From Isoetes taiwanensis (Eukaryota > Streptophyta > Lycopodiopsida > Isoetales > Isoetaceae): a stretch of DNA of 64,000 bases. Below the pieces are notes generated by a model. That model saw only the letters and a program-made list of their open reading frames with translations, was not told the DNA's origin and made no database searches. Below, piece after piece: positions 1 to 11,630 of the stretch; the stretch's first letter is position 1; each line of letters opens with the position of its first letter. Both the position numbers and the translations under genes were made by a program. The stretch covers positions 27,131,818-27,195,817 of the forward strand of contig JAJEKV010000004.1 of the NCBI GenBank assembly GCA_021234155.1, given 5' to 3'.

Positions 1-14
1 AAATATATGTAATA

Positions 15-1515
15 ATTGAATTGAATTGATTTTATCGTCCACAAAAACCAATCAGCCCAATAAAGGAGTGCAACAGCTTTATTACTGTCCAAATTAACAC
101 ATCTCCCCTCCCCCTGCAACACATCTCCACTGCAACAGCTTTTTCGAGGGAAAAACTATAGCAGCAATAAGGATGCTGACAAATTGTACAAACTATACAA
201 GTATACAAATATGCATCAATGAAACATTTATACATGTCAGGTGTGTGTCTACGGCCATAGCTGGGCCCGCATATCTATGACCTCCTGAAGGTATGATCCC
301 AACATCTATACTAAAGCCGTGTATAGCACATGCAGCGGCTGGTTGGGCCTGGCCAATCCAGTGTAACATGTCCGGATTTGTTCATATGCTGGGCAGCTCT
401 GTAGAGTGTGGCACTCATCTTCAACAACTTTCCCCCTGATAGCCTTGACAAACCATGTTCTGGCGTGGCTCGATTTGGAGATGATATGCGCTTGTGCAAA
501 TAAAGGCAAGTAGTTTGCGCTTCTTCATACGCAGATGGTTACACAGGTAGCGCTGCAGGCCCTGTTCCAATGCGGGATTTATGTGGTGCTGATAATATGC
601 TGTCTTGACCTGTTCAAGGGCACTGACATTCTAAAGCTTGCTAAGGAAGCAAGCGTTAAGGTACTGCATTAAGCTATGGCAATCTGCTTCTATTTGCACC
701 TGTATACACCTGCTTGTGCTCTTGCACATTCCACCTGGCCAGCCACTGAGCTCTTCTTTCCCTGCAACAGGCTTTGAGATGCGTCGGCTCTGTTGCTATG
801 GTGTAAGCCAAGTTGGGGATTGACTACCTTCTGAAAGTAGACGATGTGGCAATCAATGGTTGCCCTCTGAAGAGGTAAGAAACCCGTCTCTTGCAACATG
901 ATTTGATATGGAATCGTGGACTTCACTCCCAGTGCCTGTTCCAGAAAGGCTTTCTGCACTTGCTCCAAGTCATTCCAGGTAGTAAAGGATAGTACTGGGC
1001 TCCAAACTTCGACCCCATATAGAAGGACGACCTCCACCAAGACTTTAAATAGGTGAGGCTGATGGGCCCAATCATATAGCTCCACTCTGTGGCAGTTATT
1101 TTGCATTGCATACAGTGCCTTCCAGCCCGCCGTCACTCTTAACTGGACGGAAGTGTCCCAGTATGTAGAAGGAAACTCCACATTCAAATACTTGTAAGTG
1201 GGTGTCACTTCCACATTCTGCCCCCGGTAACTGAAGGAGGGAGGTCTTGGCTGACATGAGAATGATATGAAGACCACCTTAGTCTTGGCCAGGTTGATGT
1301 GCATATTAGTGATCTGGCAGAATGTGTCTAGGGCATCAAGATAGCACTGCATGTCCTCCAGGGTCCACATCGTTAGCATATATTAGCTATCTGATGATTT
1401 GGTGCAGAACTTGAGCTCCATTACCCCATTATCAGTAAGCCAACTCTTCAACTGATCAATGTGGAGTCCAAAATGATACTGCTGGACTCCGATATGGCTG
1501 TCAAATGGTTGGCCG
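15..1515 (-). mobile_element. RTE-like non-LTR retrotransposon, 3' half (decayed)
   Basis: This remnant reads on the minus strand. The longest open stretch is 1379-690. It carries the post-palm part of a reverse transcriptase: a segment with INLAKTKVVF, then YKYLNVEF and LVEVVLLYGVEVW, which is the usual order in RTE/CR1-like LINEs. Just upstream, at about 1384-1369, the catalytic box reads YANDV instead of Y-A-D-D, so the enzyme is dead. Near 440-395 is the C-terminal signature VVEDECHTLQSCPAY, known from this LINE group. The 3' end is at 28-42 (minus strand GTGGACGATAAAATC) followed by an (AATTC)n tail at about 15-27. Frames are broken in several places. It is probably cut by the window edge or by 5' truncation. 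Confidence 0.82.
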
Positions 1516-1574
1516 ATAACGAGGATGTGAAAGCCTTTAAAATTATTGAAAACATATATGTAAAAACCATCCCA

Positions 1575-1890
1575 TAAGTTAATGATGATTTTACGAAACC
1601 ATTGTAAAATCTAGAATGCATATAATTAAGGTGGTATGAACTAGCAATGGCTCGCAAATTTATATATGCTTAGAACACTTCTCCAAAACTAATGATGATT
1701 TGCAAAAACTATTGTGTAGGATTCTCGTAATTAAACATGATATGAACTAGCAATGACTCTGCAAAATCAACATATGCTTAAAAGTAATCTTACAAACTAA
1801 TGAGGATTGTTGTAGAAACTAGTGTAAATTTTAGAAATAGTACAAAAAAATAGGATATGAACCACTAATGATTTCGCAAAATCATGAAGC
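1575..1890. repeat. degenerate tandem repeat, three units of about 109 bp
   Basis: The phrase AATGATGATT recurs at 1581 and 1691, with AATGAGGATT at 1799. Each is followed in the same order by a short GAAACCATTG-like block and a TATGAACTAGCAATG-like block. Spacing is 110 and 108 bp. The units are AT-rich and diverged, and no coding potential is seen. Confidence 0.7.
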
Positions 1891-2241
1891 GTACATAGTT
1901 TTCGTTGACATTGTAAATTGTTGTATAGAAAAAGACAAGCTTACATGCTGATTTTTTATGCAAGCTCATTTTGGGGGCCTTATATAACCAATCGCTACAT
2001 GTGATGTTGTAGATGCCTTCAGTAGTGGCACTAGCATAAGATATCCAAGAGGTTTTAGACATGCTTTTCGGCCAGGTCCTTCATCACTACACTGACATGT
2101 AAGAATATATAGTTTATCAATAAGCTTATTACTGCTAAAGTTTTTTCCTCGAAAATCCTTTCAAGGTTTTTCAATCCTAAATAATAATAGGTCTACCTTA
2201 TATTTTGAAGTCCCAAAGACCCTTTCGGTCTATGTACTACG
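1891..2241. other. non-coding stretch with partial LINE-type 3' UTR
   Basis: No gene is seen. From about 2140 the sequence resembles the 3' UTR also present at 35615-35720: a TTTTTCAATCCTA block, then CCCAAAGACCCTTTCGGTCT. The expected terminal signature does not follow here. It appears only at 3011, so foreign DNA seems to have been inserted between. Confidence 0.45.
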
Positions 2242-2394
2242 TAATCCACGGGAGGGGAGGCATTCCGCCTAGTAGGATCTCGAGGTGGCGCTTAGCAATG
2301 AGGGCGGTGCACGAGCGGGCGGCCGCGAAAGTGCCGCCGAGGTCTTGCCGCCAGAAAATCCTACAAGGGCTTTAATGCCCCCTCCTGTGGATTA
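2242..2394. mobile_element. small GC-rich foldback element (MITE-like)
   Basis: Imperfect inverted arms lie at 2242-2278 (begins TAATCCACGGGAGGGG) and 2358-2394 (its reverse complement begins TAATCCACAGGAGGGGG). Both continue through GGCATT to TAGGAT/GTAGGAT. The core, about 2285-2350, is strikingly GC-rich (GCGGGCGGCCGCG). No target-site duplication could be fixed because another element abuts on the right. Confidence 0.55.
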
Positions 2395-2400
2395 GGGGAC

Positions 2401-3011
2401 GTAATCAACACTAGGCTCAAATTTCCAAGGGGAAAATGCTTTGTTTTAGTGATGAATTGTCTCTAATACAAGATTTGAACAGATTTGGAGACCAAAATCT
2501 AGAGACAAGCAAGCAATCTCTGCAAAAAATAGTCAGAGCATCACACAGGCAAGAAAACTTGGTAAAATGTTTTTGTGAATGAAGCATCTACTTCTAAGAA
2601 CAAACCGATCTGCCAAAACCTCCAAAACGGATTCAAAACCGATAGCTTCTTTCTTCGGCCGCCTCTGAAAGCCCTAAAGCACCTGCAAGGGCTACAATCT
2701 GTCACCTCTAAGACCCAAGACTTTAACAACCCAAAAATTGGGCTTTTTTTTTTGATTGATAGTGCAAATATTTTAATAGGTAGTCGGGGTTTCAACGGAT
2801 CTACAGAGGAAGAAATAAGAGGCTTCTAAAGCACGGGATCTATAGTCGTTCACCAGATCAGCAGTTGAAGCACCAGATTCGGCTGTTGAAGAAGCATCCC
2901 CGTGAAGAAAGAAGGGGGAAGGAAAGCGGCGCTGCTCCAGCAAAACTAGAATATGTTATACAATATAATTTTAATGTAATATAGGCGTAATTTGAGCCTA
3001 GTGTTGATTAC
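2401..3011. mobile_element. non-autonomous DNA transposon with 23-bp perfect TIRs
   Basis: The left end at 2401-2423 begins GTAATCAACACTAGGCTC. Its exact reverse complement ends the element at 2989-3011 (AATTTGAGCCTAGTGTTGAT...). The interior of about 565 bp has no long ORF and one poly-T run near 2743. It looks like a MITE or an internally deleted transposon. The superfamily is not identified because no clear target-site duplication is visible. Confidence 0.6.
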
Positions 3012-3035
3012 GTGGATGGTAAAATTCAATTCAAT
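3011..3035 (+). repeat. LINE-type 3' terminus with (AATTC)n tail
   Basis: GTGGATGGTAAAATTC followed by AATTCAATT matches the terminal signature seen elsewhere in the window at 28-42, 39536-39552 and 35711. It is the probable distal end of the LINE 3' UTR that begins near 2140. Confidence 0.55.
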
Positions 3036-3541
3036 TAAATTCTTATTTTGTAAAGTTCAACTATGTGACTAGCATTGTCATATCTTCTCACTTGTAAGCA
3101 AGTTTAATTATGAAAACCACATGATCAAGTAAGTAGTGTACTAGCACTTAAACGAAATCGAGGACAACAATGCAACAATGTGAATCTACCATGACAACAT
3201 CGTGGATCTCTCACCTTGTGAACATCACTATTGACAACATTGGATCTTTGGCCTTGTGGATATGAGGCCGTGCTCGTAAAGAATCCAAGACATGAAAACA
3301 TTCTTTCCGACAAAGTCTTTGTAGAAGAATACAAACATGCCCTAAATAGGGGCAAATATTTAAACTTGCCAGTGATTGGTTTAATCACTAGGCTTTTAAA
3401 GAAAAGAAGATCCTTTACACAAAGGCCTGCAACCTAACCCTTAATATTTTGATTTTAAACATGCAATTGTCCCATGCCATTGTTGAACATGGTAAATTGG
3501 AAATATATTACACAAGGACAAAATTAGTTGATTGAAGCTCA
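3036..3541. other. intergenic, 3' flank of the bHLH gene
   Basis: No supported gene. A 68-codon open frame at 3231-3437 (+) has no recognisable domain and sits in AT-rich sequence. The part nearest 3541 should hold the 3' UTR and polyadenylation region of the minus-strand bHLH gene. Confidence 0.4.
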
Positions 3542-6084
3542 TTATAGAGTTTCTAATGAGTTGTGATAGCCTGCTGTGTGCAACAATACTGCCTTGATTT
3601 CTTCTGGTCCAACTGATCCATCCTTCATTTGCTGCAAATCCACCAACATCAGCATTAGACCATGTCTATAATTCTAAGGACATAAATCTCATCAGTTTGA
3701 ATGTCACCTCTGCGCGAAAGACATCGAGTGCAAATCCATTGAAGCAGCTAATTACAGCTTGTTGCACATCCAAACCAAGTCCATCGAGTGCCCTCATTGT
3801 TGATAACAGAATTCCAGGCCGTCGTGCGCAAAACATATGAATGTTTAGGGCTTTTCCATCCTTAGCTTTTACCTCAACCTATAAAACAGTAAAATATTAT
3901 CAGACACTGCTCCCATTGGTCAGTGGCAGAAAAATTAGTATCTTTTGACTATTTAACATACTTTAAGCAAGTGGCATAAGGCTGTTGAGAGACAAGAAAG
4001 CATGTTGTGAATCTTATCAAGATCCATCTTTCCTTCATTTGTCTGGATTTGTCTTTAACAAATTCAAAGAGGTATATTCTGAAGACAAAATCAAATATGC
4101 AAATGGAAGGTTGCACTGGATTGAGAGCATGTGCTCATTAAAGAAATGCTTTTAAAGCTTTTCTCAACAACAGGGATAAAAAGAAAAACAAGATGTTTGG
4201 CCACATGGTAAAACATCCCACTGAAGAATATGGAGGATTGCACAGAGGATAAAGAAGTGAGGTTTTCTACAGGGTTACCAAGGTACAAAACAAAACAGGA
4301 AAAGACAGAGCTGCAAAGAAAAGAAGGCATATTTAACTATAACACAAACGAAAACTATGCTCTGAAAGTAATGCCCAAAGCAGATGAAACAAAAAGAGAA
4401 TAAACTTACTTTTGCAGGTTGGGCTTCAGAACTAGGCAAGGAAACAGGAAACTCTTCCTTCACATGGCCAGCAAGATCTGGAGCTAAGAGGGACTGATGT
4501 TGAGCAGCAAATCCTGGAGGAACCATGGCATCAACAGGGCCCTCTAGTTCATTATGCAAATCATTGATTCTTTGCAAAAGCTCTTTAAGATAATCTATTG
4601 CATCACCAAGAATTGAAGCTCTATCCATCTGCAACAATAAAAAAATAAAATTGTTTAGAAAACTTCCATTGTAGGCAAAAGAGAGGCCAATTCAAAGCAA
4701 AAAAAGAAGAAGCAAAAGGTTAAAGAAATTGAAGGACTGAGGCAGACCTTGCTAATCTTAGGAACTACAGATCTGAGCATATAAAGTCTGTCATTAAGCT
4801 TTTTTCTTCTTCTGCGCTCGGCCATGAGGTTTTTAGCAGGAAGGCCTTTTCTTTTACCACGTTCAACTTCACCAGAACCTGAAGCACCACATTGAGCAGC
4901 AGATTCAGGTAGAAGGGTGTCATTGGTTTCACAGAGCTGGCCATAGCCATCACCAAGATCCTCCAGTTCCTCTTCATTCATATCAATTAGATCCTGCTGG
5001 TTCACAAAACCCAACTCCTTAGCACAATCTGCCATCTCTTCAGACACAGGGCTTTTTTGCCTCTTATTGGCGCTCTCCTTCTTGCCAAAAACAGGGCCAG
5101 TTTTCACGCATCTAGTTTCTTCATCCACCATATCTACAGATGAATCCCCAGAAGCTGAAGCTAGAACTGGCGAGGATTTGACACCGGAATTGTCAAGCAG
5201 CAAAGGCTGAGAAACGACAGGGGCCAAGCTTTCCACACAGCCGGAACTAGTTTTCTGTAGATTTGGTTCAACATCTTGTTGCGGTGGTCCTGCCTTACCA
5301 ACCATACCCAGCCTAAAACTGTCCTCAAAATAACTGCTATACCTGCTAGAAAAATCAAGGGGGCTAACCATATTCTGAACCAAATCTGAGCTCACCCCCA
5401 TAGAAACAGCAGATCCGAAACTGGGCTTGTTGAAATAATTAAAATCTTCAACTGGGTGATCTTGATCCAAGGTGCCCAACAAAGATGTATTCAAATATCC
5501 GGCACTAGGGGTGCTAAGATATGGAGCCATGGGGCCTGTGCTTCTGTGTATACCAGGAAACCCAACAATATTATTTGTTGTGGGTATGGAAGGAAAGCCT
5601 CCCAGCATGGCATAATCGTTTAATCTCATATTTGGATTTGGCACTGGGATTTGATCCATGGGTATGGAAGCATGCAACAGAGATGACTTGTCTGGGACTT
5701 CCGTTTGAGCAAGAAGGGCCTGCAAATGAGTTGGATCCAGGCTTAACTGTGTCCGGTAAGGCAGATCCTTCATATCTTCGACGAATGTATTATCCGAAGC
5801 AGCTGTAGTGATGTACCATTCATCCTCCAAAAGCTGTTTTGTGAAGGAATGAGTCCCTCCTTCTTGTTCCTGCGGATTTAAGCTCAAATTCTTCAGCCAT
5901 GGCTGGGGAATTTAGAATTTGGAAAATAAATTAGGCAGAGTATGGCCTGTTCGGTGATTACCTTGTGCAATTGGCTATCCCTGGAGCAGCCCACGGATCC
6001 GTTCCTCCACTGGGAAGTTTGTAACATAGAAATATCTGCCTCTGGAAATCTGCATAAAATTTGCAGCACCCAATTCAAAAACAT
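3542..6084 (-). CDS. SCRM/ICE1-like: ICE1/SCREAM-like bHLH transcription factor (five exons)
   Basis: Exons on the minus strand, all with GT-AG borders: about 6027 (or 6084)-5962, 5902-4748, 4628-4410, 3878-3708 and 3631-3542 (stop TAA 3544-3542). All junctions are phase 0. The product is 566 aa from the ATG at 6027, or 585 aa from the ATG at 6084. The bHLH spans residues about 374-437: a [18 protein letters not shown] basic/helix-1 segment, with the exon 2/3 junction just after VVPKISK, then [18 protein letters not shown] as helix 2. Exon 3 keeps a VKEE site (Lys about 464) and a downstream SLPS, matching the sumoylated and phosphorylated tail known in Arabidopsis ICE1. Exons 4-5 encode the ACT-like dimerisation domain ([37 protein letters not shown]). 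Family members act in the nucleus as E-box binders partnering SPCH/MUTE/FAMA in stomatal development and driving CBF/DREB cold response. Intron 1 is only 59 bp, so the first exon is less certain than the rest. No internal stop or frameshift was found. Confidence 0.93.
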
Positions 6085-6099
6085 GCACAAGATATACGC
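5962..6099 (-). other. predicted first exon of the bHLH gene
   Basis: Exon 2 is open upstream of residue 1 only as far as 5903 and has no ATG, so an upstream exon is needed. A minus-strand frame open from 6099 ends in CACAAG at 5962 followed by GTAATC (donor). Joined in phase to CCATGGCTG at 5902, after the acceptor CCCCAG, it gives ...[19 protein letters not shown]. The in-frame ATGs are at 6084 and 6027. Confidence 0.6.
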
Positions 6100-7376
6100 C
6101 TAGGCTCCCGGCTTCTTTCTTGGAGCAGGCGCCCTATAACACAATCATGCATGGCGGAGCGGAAGAAATCCTTCATAATCTTGAGCTGTCGCTGCAGCGT
6201 AGGTAGTTCTGACTAATGCAAGGACAATGCTGCTGTGTACACCAAATCAATCAAACCTAATCTAATCTGCCAGTACAAAGGTTTAAAAAAGAACAAGTAG
6301 AAGAAAAAAAAGCTCCGAAGCTACCTTATTTCTGAATTGCCTGGCATCCACACGCCATCGCCTCCTCCTTCTTGAGGAAGCATCTTTAATTACGTTATGG
6401 TGGTGCCGGATTGATCCGAACTAACCCACCAAGTCTTTCTTCTTCTTCGCCGGAGTTACTAAAAAACGGTTCTGATGATCAAGGCCAATAAAAAATGATG
6501 CGGAAGAATTTGCGTTGCAGAGTTGAATCTTCTCGCATCTGGGCAGTTTTGCAGGAATGAAAAATTCTGATCTAGATCTTCATTACTGCCATGCGTCTGC
6601 TGAAGAAGGAGGACTTTACCATTTCTTAAATTTCCGCCATAGCCTATCTCTTTCGCCCAAAAGCTTGCCGACCCAACTATAATGAACCATGAATTCTAAG
6701 CCTTTTCTCTCGTGCCTTCTGCCGCAGAAGCGGAGCAAACGAATAAAACCCACAAAACCAAACTGCTTAAAACGGATTTTCAGCCCACCATAGCTATTTG
6801 ATTTGAGCCATTTTTGCTTGCTTCACCGCATGACGCAGCCCTTTCGTGTGAGAGCTCTATACGACAAATCTCAAAGCTTAAATGGGACAATTAAGGCGAG
6901 CCCACTTCGGCAAAATCCATCTTACACAAAAGAAAAGGATCGGATTCGACACGTCTAGCACAGGGACAGAAAAGAAATCGAAGCAAGGCAATGAAGAGGG
7001 CAATGATATAAAGGAAAGACAAAGCGTGTATTGTCTTGGCCTTTGGGAGTTTTCGGAAGACGTGAGTTGAGTTCTTTGCTATGAATAGTTGTTTTGCTTG
7101 TAAGAAAGGGCTCTCAGATCCAAGTCCGACCGAAGAAAAGAGAAGGAAGGGATTGCTTCAGAGGTGCAGATTCAGAATCAGAAGAGAACCATTTTTTGGA
7201 GTTCGAATCGTATCAATCAGGGCAAGGACTGGGATCAGAAATGGTTTTTTGAGTTCTGAAGCAGCAGCCCAGCGTTTGGCTCCAGGAAGAAGCTCAGTTT
7301 TTGGGGACGTGAAGAATAACAAGAAGCTGGAGGCAAGAAAGCAAAAAAGATAAAACGGTGAGGGTTTTTTTATCTG
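6100..7376 (-). promoter_or_regulatory. 5' leader and promoter region of the bHLH gene
   Basis: On the minus strand this stretch is pyrimidine-rich from about 7350 to 6900, as plant leaders and core promoters often are. A possible leader intron runs from a donor AATAAG|GTAGCT after 6324 to an acceptor ATAG before 6133. Small plus-strand open frames at 6882-7070 and 7081-7353 are purine-rich and look like compositional artefacts. I could not place a TATA box with confidence. Confidence 0.4.
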
Positions 7377-9120
7377 CTTACATAGGAGACTAGGTTCGGC
7401 TATAAAGCTGTGCAAAATGCAAGTATAGGCTAAAGAAGAAGAAGAGAAGACCAGGCCCTTCTTAACTGAAAGTCTACCTTCTACAGACAGTCCCTGCTGC
7501 ACGGTATTACTGACTACACACACGTTTCTAACTCTAAAACATAGCCTCTTGTTTTTCCTTTTTCTTGTTTTCTGAGGCTGTTTTCTGAGTTATTTTTAGC
7601 CTCTTTTTCTCCTGCCCTGGCCTCTAGAGCTATCTATCAATCAATCAATCAAAATATGCAGGAAAACCTTTGCCACTTGGCCCCTTTTCACCATTTTTTC
7701 TTGTGCAATCTAAGCCTGCTATTGGCTTTGTTTAGAGACTCTGCCATTTTGCTGATTTTGCATATCTGCCTCCACACCCTTTTCCTGCCATACCATATCA
7801 GCTTAGAGAGAGCTGCTCAGGTTTTTATTCTATCTTCTTTGTTTAACACCTTTGTTTTCTGCCTCACAATGTGCTTGGCAGCTCAGCTCCATGACACACA
7901 AGCAGAAAGTATGTCCCTTTGCAAGGCCCTGGAGGTTTTTAGTAAGTTTTTAGCAATGAAATTTAATGAAGAGTGAGAAAGTACAAAGTCCTAGGCCAGA
8001 GTAATGTCTTTTTTTTGCATGAAATTTAGTTCAGAGCTGAAAAGTGCCATATTTGAATAGCCAAATGGAACATGGCAACATGGCACAATGATATCCTCTA
8101 AATCAGTGTATGTATAGAGAAAGCTCTGGGTTTAGCAGAGTAGAAAAAAGGTGTGATGACAAAAATGTCAAAAATAACCAGCGAGAATCTATCTGTTTCA
8201 AGTGAGAACAAGGCCATTATCAGTCCTGGCACACTGTAGACAAAGGGAAAGCTCTGCTTCAAAGGGAAAGCTCTGTTTTTAGCATAGGAAACAGAGAAGT
8301 GAAAGATAAGCATAGGAGTTAGTAATAAGTTGTACACTGAAAATGTCCAGAGAGAGAAAGGGTCAAATTTAGGTACTTGATTTTGAGCTGGAGGTAGAGA
8401 GAGAGAGGGGTTGATTTTGGCAAAAGAAGGTACTATGAACTGACTAGAAGAATGGTGATAATGCTTGGCTGAGGACCCCTTTCTGGTAGAGGCTTCTTCT
8501 TTTCTGACCTTCAGACTGACTAATTTTTCCTTCCTTTCTCTCACCTCTGCAGCTCTGTTTTTTTACCTGCTTGTTCTAACCTTACATGCTAGGCCACCAT
8601 CTATCCATTTCTTATACTTTCTTTTGTTTCCTTCCTTTGTATGTAGCCTGCATCCCCTGCCTGACACCATTATACCATTATACTGTCCTATACCGTATTT
8701 CCTTTCTTTTCAGTTTTGTATTGCTTATTTTCCACCATCTCTTAGGCCCCCCCTTTGTCTCTTGTGTTGGTTCTTTATCCCTTTGCATGTTTTTGTGTGC
8801 ACATAGAGGTGGAGGTCTACTTTTTCCTTCCCAAGGAAACAAGCACTTTTTCCCTTGGTCCCTTTTGTTTGTTCTATGGGAAAGTTTTGCACATGAGCCT
8901 GACTATTGAATAAAGTTGCATGATTGTTGTCTTGAGCTGTTAAATTCAATGGATGTTGCATGGCTCTTGGTTCTGATTTCTATGGTCATCCATAATGACC
9001 CATTCATTGATCTCAAAAGGAAAAAGTTGCATGGCCAGGATTTTAATAATGCTTCATGTTTGAAAAGGTGACGCTTCGCCTCCGAACTTACACGTCTCGG
9101 ATACCATTTTCTTCGATTCA
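7377..9120. other. T-rich non-coding region
   Basis: The plus strand is T/C-rich, which yields several low-complexity Leu/Phe-rich open frames (7656-7976, 8465-8806, 8586-8909) with no domain and no splice-consistent extension. A short local duplication (AAAGGGAAAGCTCTG) occurs at about 8245 and 8262. No gene is supported. Confidence 0.5.
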
Positions 9121-10565
9121 CGGATCAAAGATTGCATCTCTCTAAACAATGGTGTGGCCCTGGGTTTTCTAGCATTATTGAATTAGTAGAAATAGTGTGG
9201 TTTGTGAAATTCCACATCCATGGTCCTTAACCTAGAGTACAGTCTTAGTTATTCCCAATGAGTTACATTGATTCCATCATCTAGATGCTTACAATTGTAT
9301 AGAACAACTGTATAATGTCTTGCATTCGAGAAGATTCCCATCAAAGCAAGCTCTGACTTTCAACAACAGGTCAAGCTTCTAGTAAGCTCAACCTTACCTT
9401 TGTTTCGACACCCGACGTCTCGCCTTTCCAAACCATGATGTGCAAAGTTAGAAATTAACTCCTTTCTATACCATGATGTGCAAAGTTAGCAATTAACTCG
9501 AATATTTAGATTCTACTTGAAGAACTCGTTTGACTTGAAAAGGTCAAAGTATTATAAATTCTCACATCATTGATCATTATTTTAACAATTTGCATTGTAA
9601 TGGGAAGAAGGAAAGCAAAATGATGAGGGGAAAGAAACAAGGCTCAATTTCTAAGTGAGAAAAGAAACAAGGAAAAGAAGACAAAAAAATAAACCACAAA
9701 ATGAAGGTGTGTAGAAGAGATGATAAATTATTTTGTGTATGAGGACGATATTTAGAAGTGATGTAGGTGGCAATTGTTTTAAATACATGAATTGTGTACT
9801 TTGTATTTGGTACTAGTAGGGTATTTTATCATCTTGGCGCGTAGTACATGATCATTTGTGATTTATTGAACACCGTAACGGTTGTAATACGACATTGTAC
9901 GGCAAATTATGCAGTCAAAATATGCAGAGTATTCCTTACAAGAGAGAGATGTAAGGGAGAAAACATATATTCTTTTATGAGATAAGGATACTAAGGGCTT
10001 CTACATGCCAACAACAAAGATCCAATCTATGTGAACATAGAAATCCTCTACTTGATATATGCATCTTTATAGGTGAGGAATGGTGGGCTTCCACTCTGCT
10101 TTTGAGGCATAAAGGTCAGGACATTTGATGCCAATTTTTAAGCGCTTATGTATCTTATAGAACTCTGATCTCTGGAACCCACGTGATAGAAATCAATGCA
10201 TGCAAAGGATCAGAAGAAAGAGAAATACCTTTAACACCATCGAGTCCACATTTTGTCTCTTTGTATGCTGCACATGCATGGGTTGCGTCAATTCGAATGT
10301 TTATCACCACCCATGTCATGTCGTGTGTCAATCAATTGTTTAGCATTGTCCATGGGGAGCAAATTTTTGGGAACCATGTAAGATATCATAGAAGTGTGAA
10401 AAATGCAAATACATACCTATAGGCCAAGGCTAGGCAAGCAATTTGACTAGAGAGCTTTTTCTTTTATAAATAATTTGCTCTTTATCTTTCTAAATCAACT
10501 GGATCACTTCTATTTTTGACACCTATTGCACTTTTCGCATTGCCATTGAACGTATAATATGTCAT
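9121..10565. other. intergenic; short direct duplication at 9433-9500
   Basis: No gene. ACCATGATGTGCAAAGTTAG occurs twice, near 9433 and 9471, with a period of about 38 bp. The remainder is AT-rich without coding signal. Confidence 0.5.
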
Positions 10566-10579
10566 TTATCTAGCACACT
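10566..10579 (+). repeat. 14-bp target-site duplication, left copy
   Basis: TTATCTAGCACACT here is repeated exactly at 11543-11556, directly after a poly-A run. This defines the LINE insertion between them. Confidence 0.88.
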
Positions 10580-11542
10580 TTGGTAGCATCAGTTCACCCC
10601 CTAACACAACGGCGCTGGAAACTAGCAGGTGTGCTTGCAATTTCTGCATGGTACAGTGAAACACGATTGCTGACATGGGAAGAATTCCGGACAAAGTTCC
10701 TTCTTTTAAGATGGGATCGCACAATTTGGTAGACAGTCATTGCCATTCTTCCTCCTATACCACAAGTAGTTGCTTCCCATCTCTGGGTGGTTCATGAGAA
10801 TGTTAAGGCTGAGCATTTGGTGAATTCTATGTATAAAATCCTTCTTGCGGCAGAGGTGTTGCCCCCCTCACAAAAATGGCCTTTGGTGGTACCAGTGAAT
10901 CAACAGAAAGTAGTTTGGAACTGGGTTTGGGACAAGTTACTTCATCCAAAGTTGTCAGTTTTGTGGTGGCAGATCATCCATAGATGTGTGCACGTCAATG
11001 TTTTGGTCCACAAATTTCGTCCTCAGGTGCCTAGCACATGCCCTTTATGCGCTCAGAGGGATGAGACAATCGAGCATTGTTTCTTCTTATGCCAACATGC
11101 TAGACCGGCTTGGTTGTGGCTTCAGAGTCTTTTTGATTGCAGTTTGTCTTATTGGCAGTGTACCCAGGTTCTTGGGACAATATGGCAAAGAGGGCATTTC
11201 ACTTAGCTTCAGCATGGATCATTTGGTCAACGTGGAAAAGAAGAAACCTCTTTATTTTCAAGGGCCATAGAGCCCCTGATGCTCAAGTGCTTATTGAAGC
11301 TAAGCAACGCATCGTCAAAGCATATATATCTTCCTCCGTAAAGGATGAAGTGAAGAATCGTATTTGGGTACACTATCTCCAGATTAACACTTATATGTAA
11401 CTCATTTACATGTTGTTTGCTGTAAGGTGGCGGGTGGTTTTGCTCTGTGGACAATTCCTCCACTGGGTTTTCAGTCCCCCATCTTTGTTGCTCGTTTCTG
11501 ATGATTAATAAAGTTTCAGGTCCTTCAAAAAAAAAAAAAAAA
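10580..11542 (+). mobile_element. 5'-truncated L1-type LINE (RT C-terminus, zinc-binding domain, poly-A)
   Basis: It is flanked by the perfect 14-bp duplication TTATCTAGCACACT and ends in a poly-A of about 16. Translation gives the tail of a plant L1 ORF2. The zf-RVT region (10787-11206) contains VWDKLLHPKLSVLWWQIIHRC, then the Cys/His cluster CPLCAQRDETIEHCFFLC. A frameshift near 11195 moves the reading to the frame ending at 11400 (WIIWSTWKRRNLFIFKGH). The AATAAA-like signal ATTAATAAAG lies at about 11503. The family is the same as the 52.4-55.5 kb element. 5' truncation is the usual outcome of target-primed reverse transcription. Confidence 0.93.
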
Positions 11543-11630
11543 TTATCTAGCACACTAAGACTTTACAAGGACCACAACTATGATGGAGGTGGTATGATCG
11601 ATAATGAAAGTGATATCTACTTCTGCTATT

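Noticed and set aside
6882-7353. Divergent plus-strand gene sharing the bHLH promoter
   Set aside because: Two short purine-rich frames with no domain, no splice continuity and no stop-to-poly-A signal; better explained as the leader of the minus-strand gene.
7656-8909. Several 60-115 codon plus-strand ORFs suggesting membrane proteins
   Set aside because: They come from T/C-rich low-complexity sequence, give Leu/Phe-rich strings with no domain, and lack supporting splice or promoter signals.
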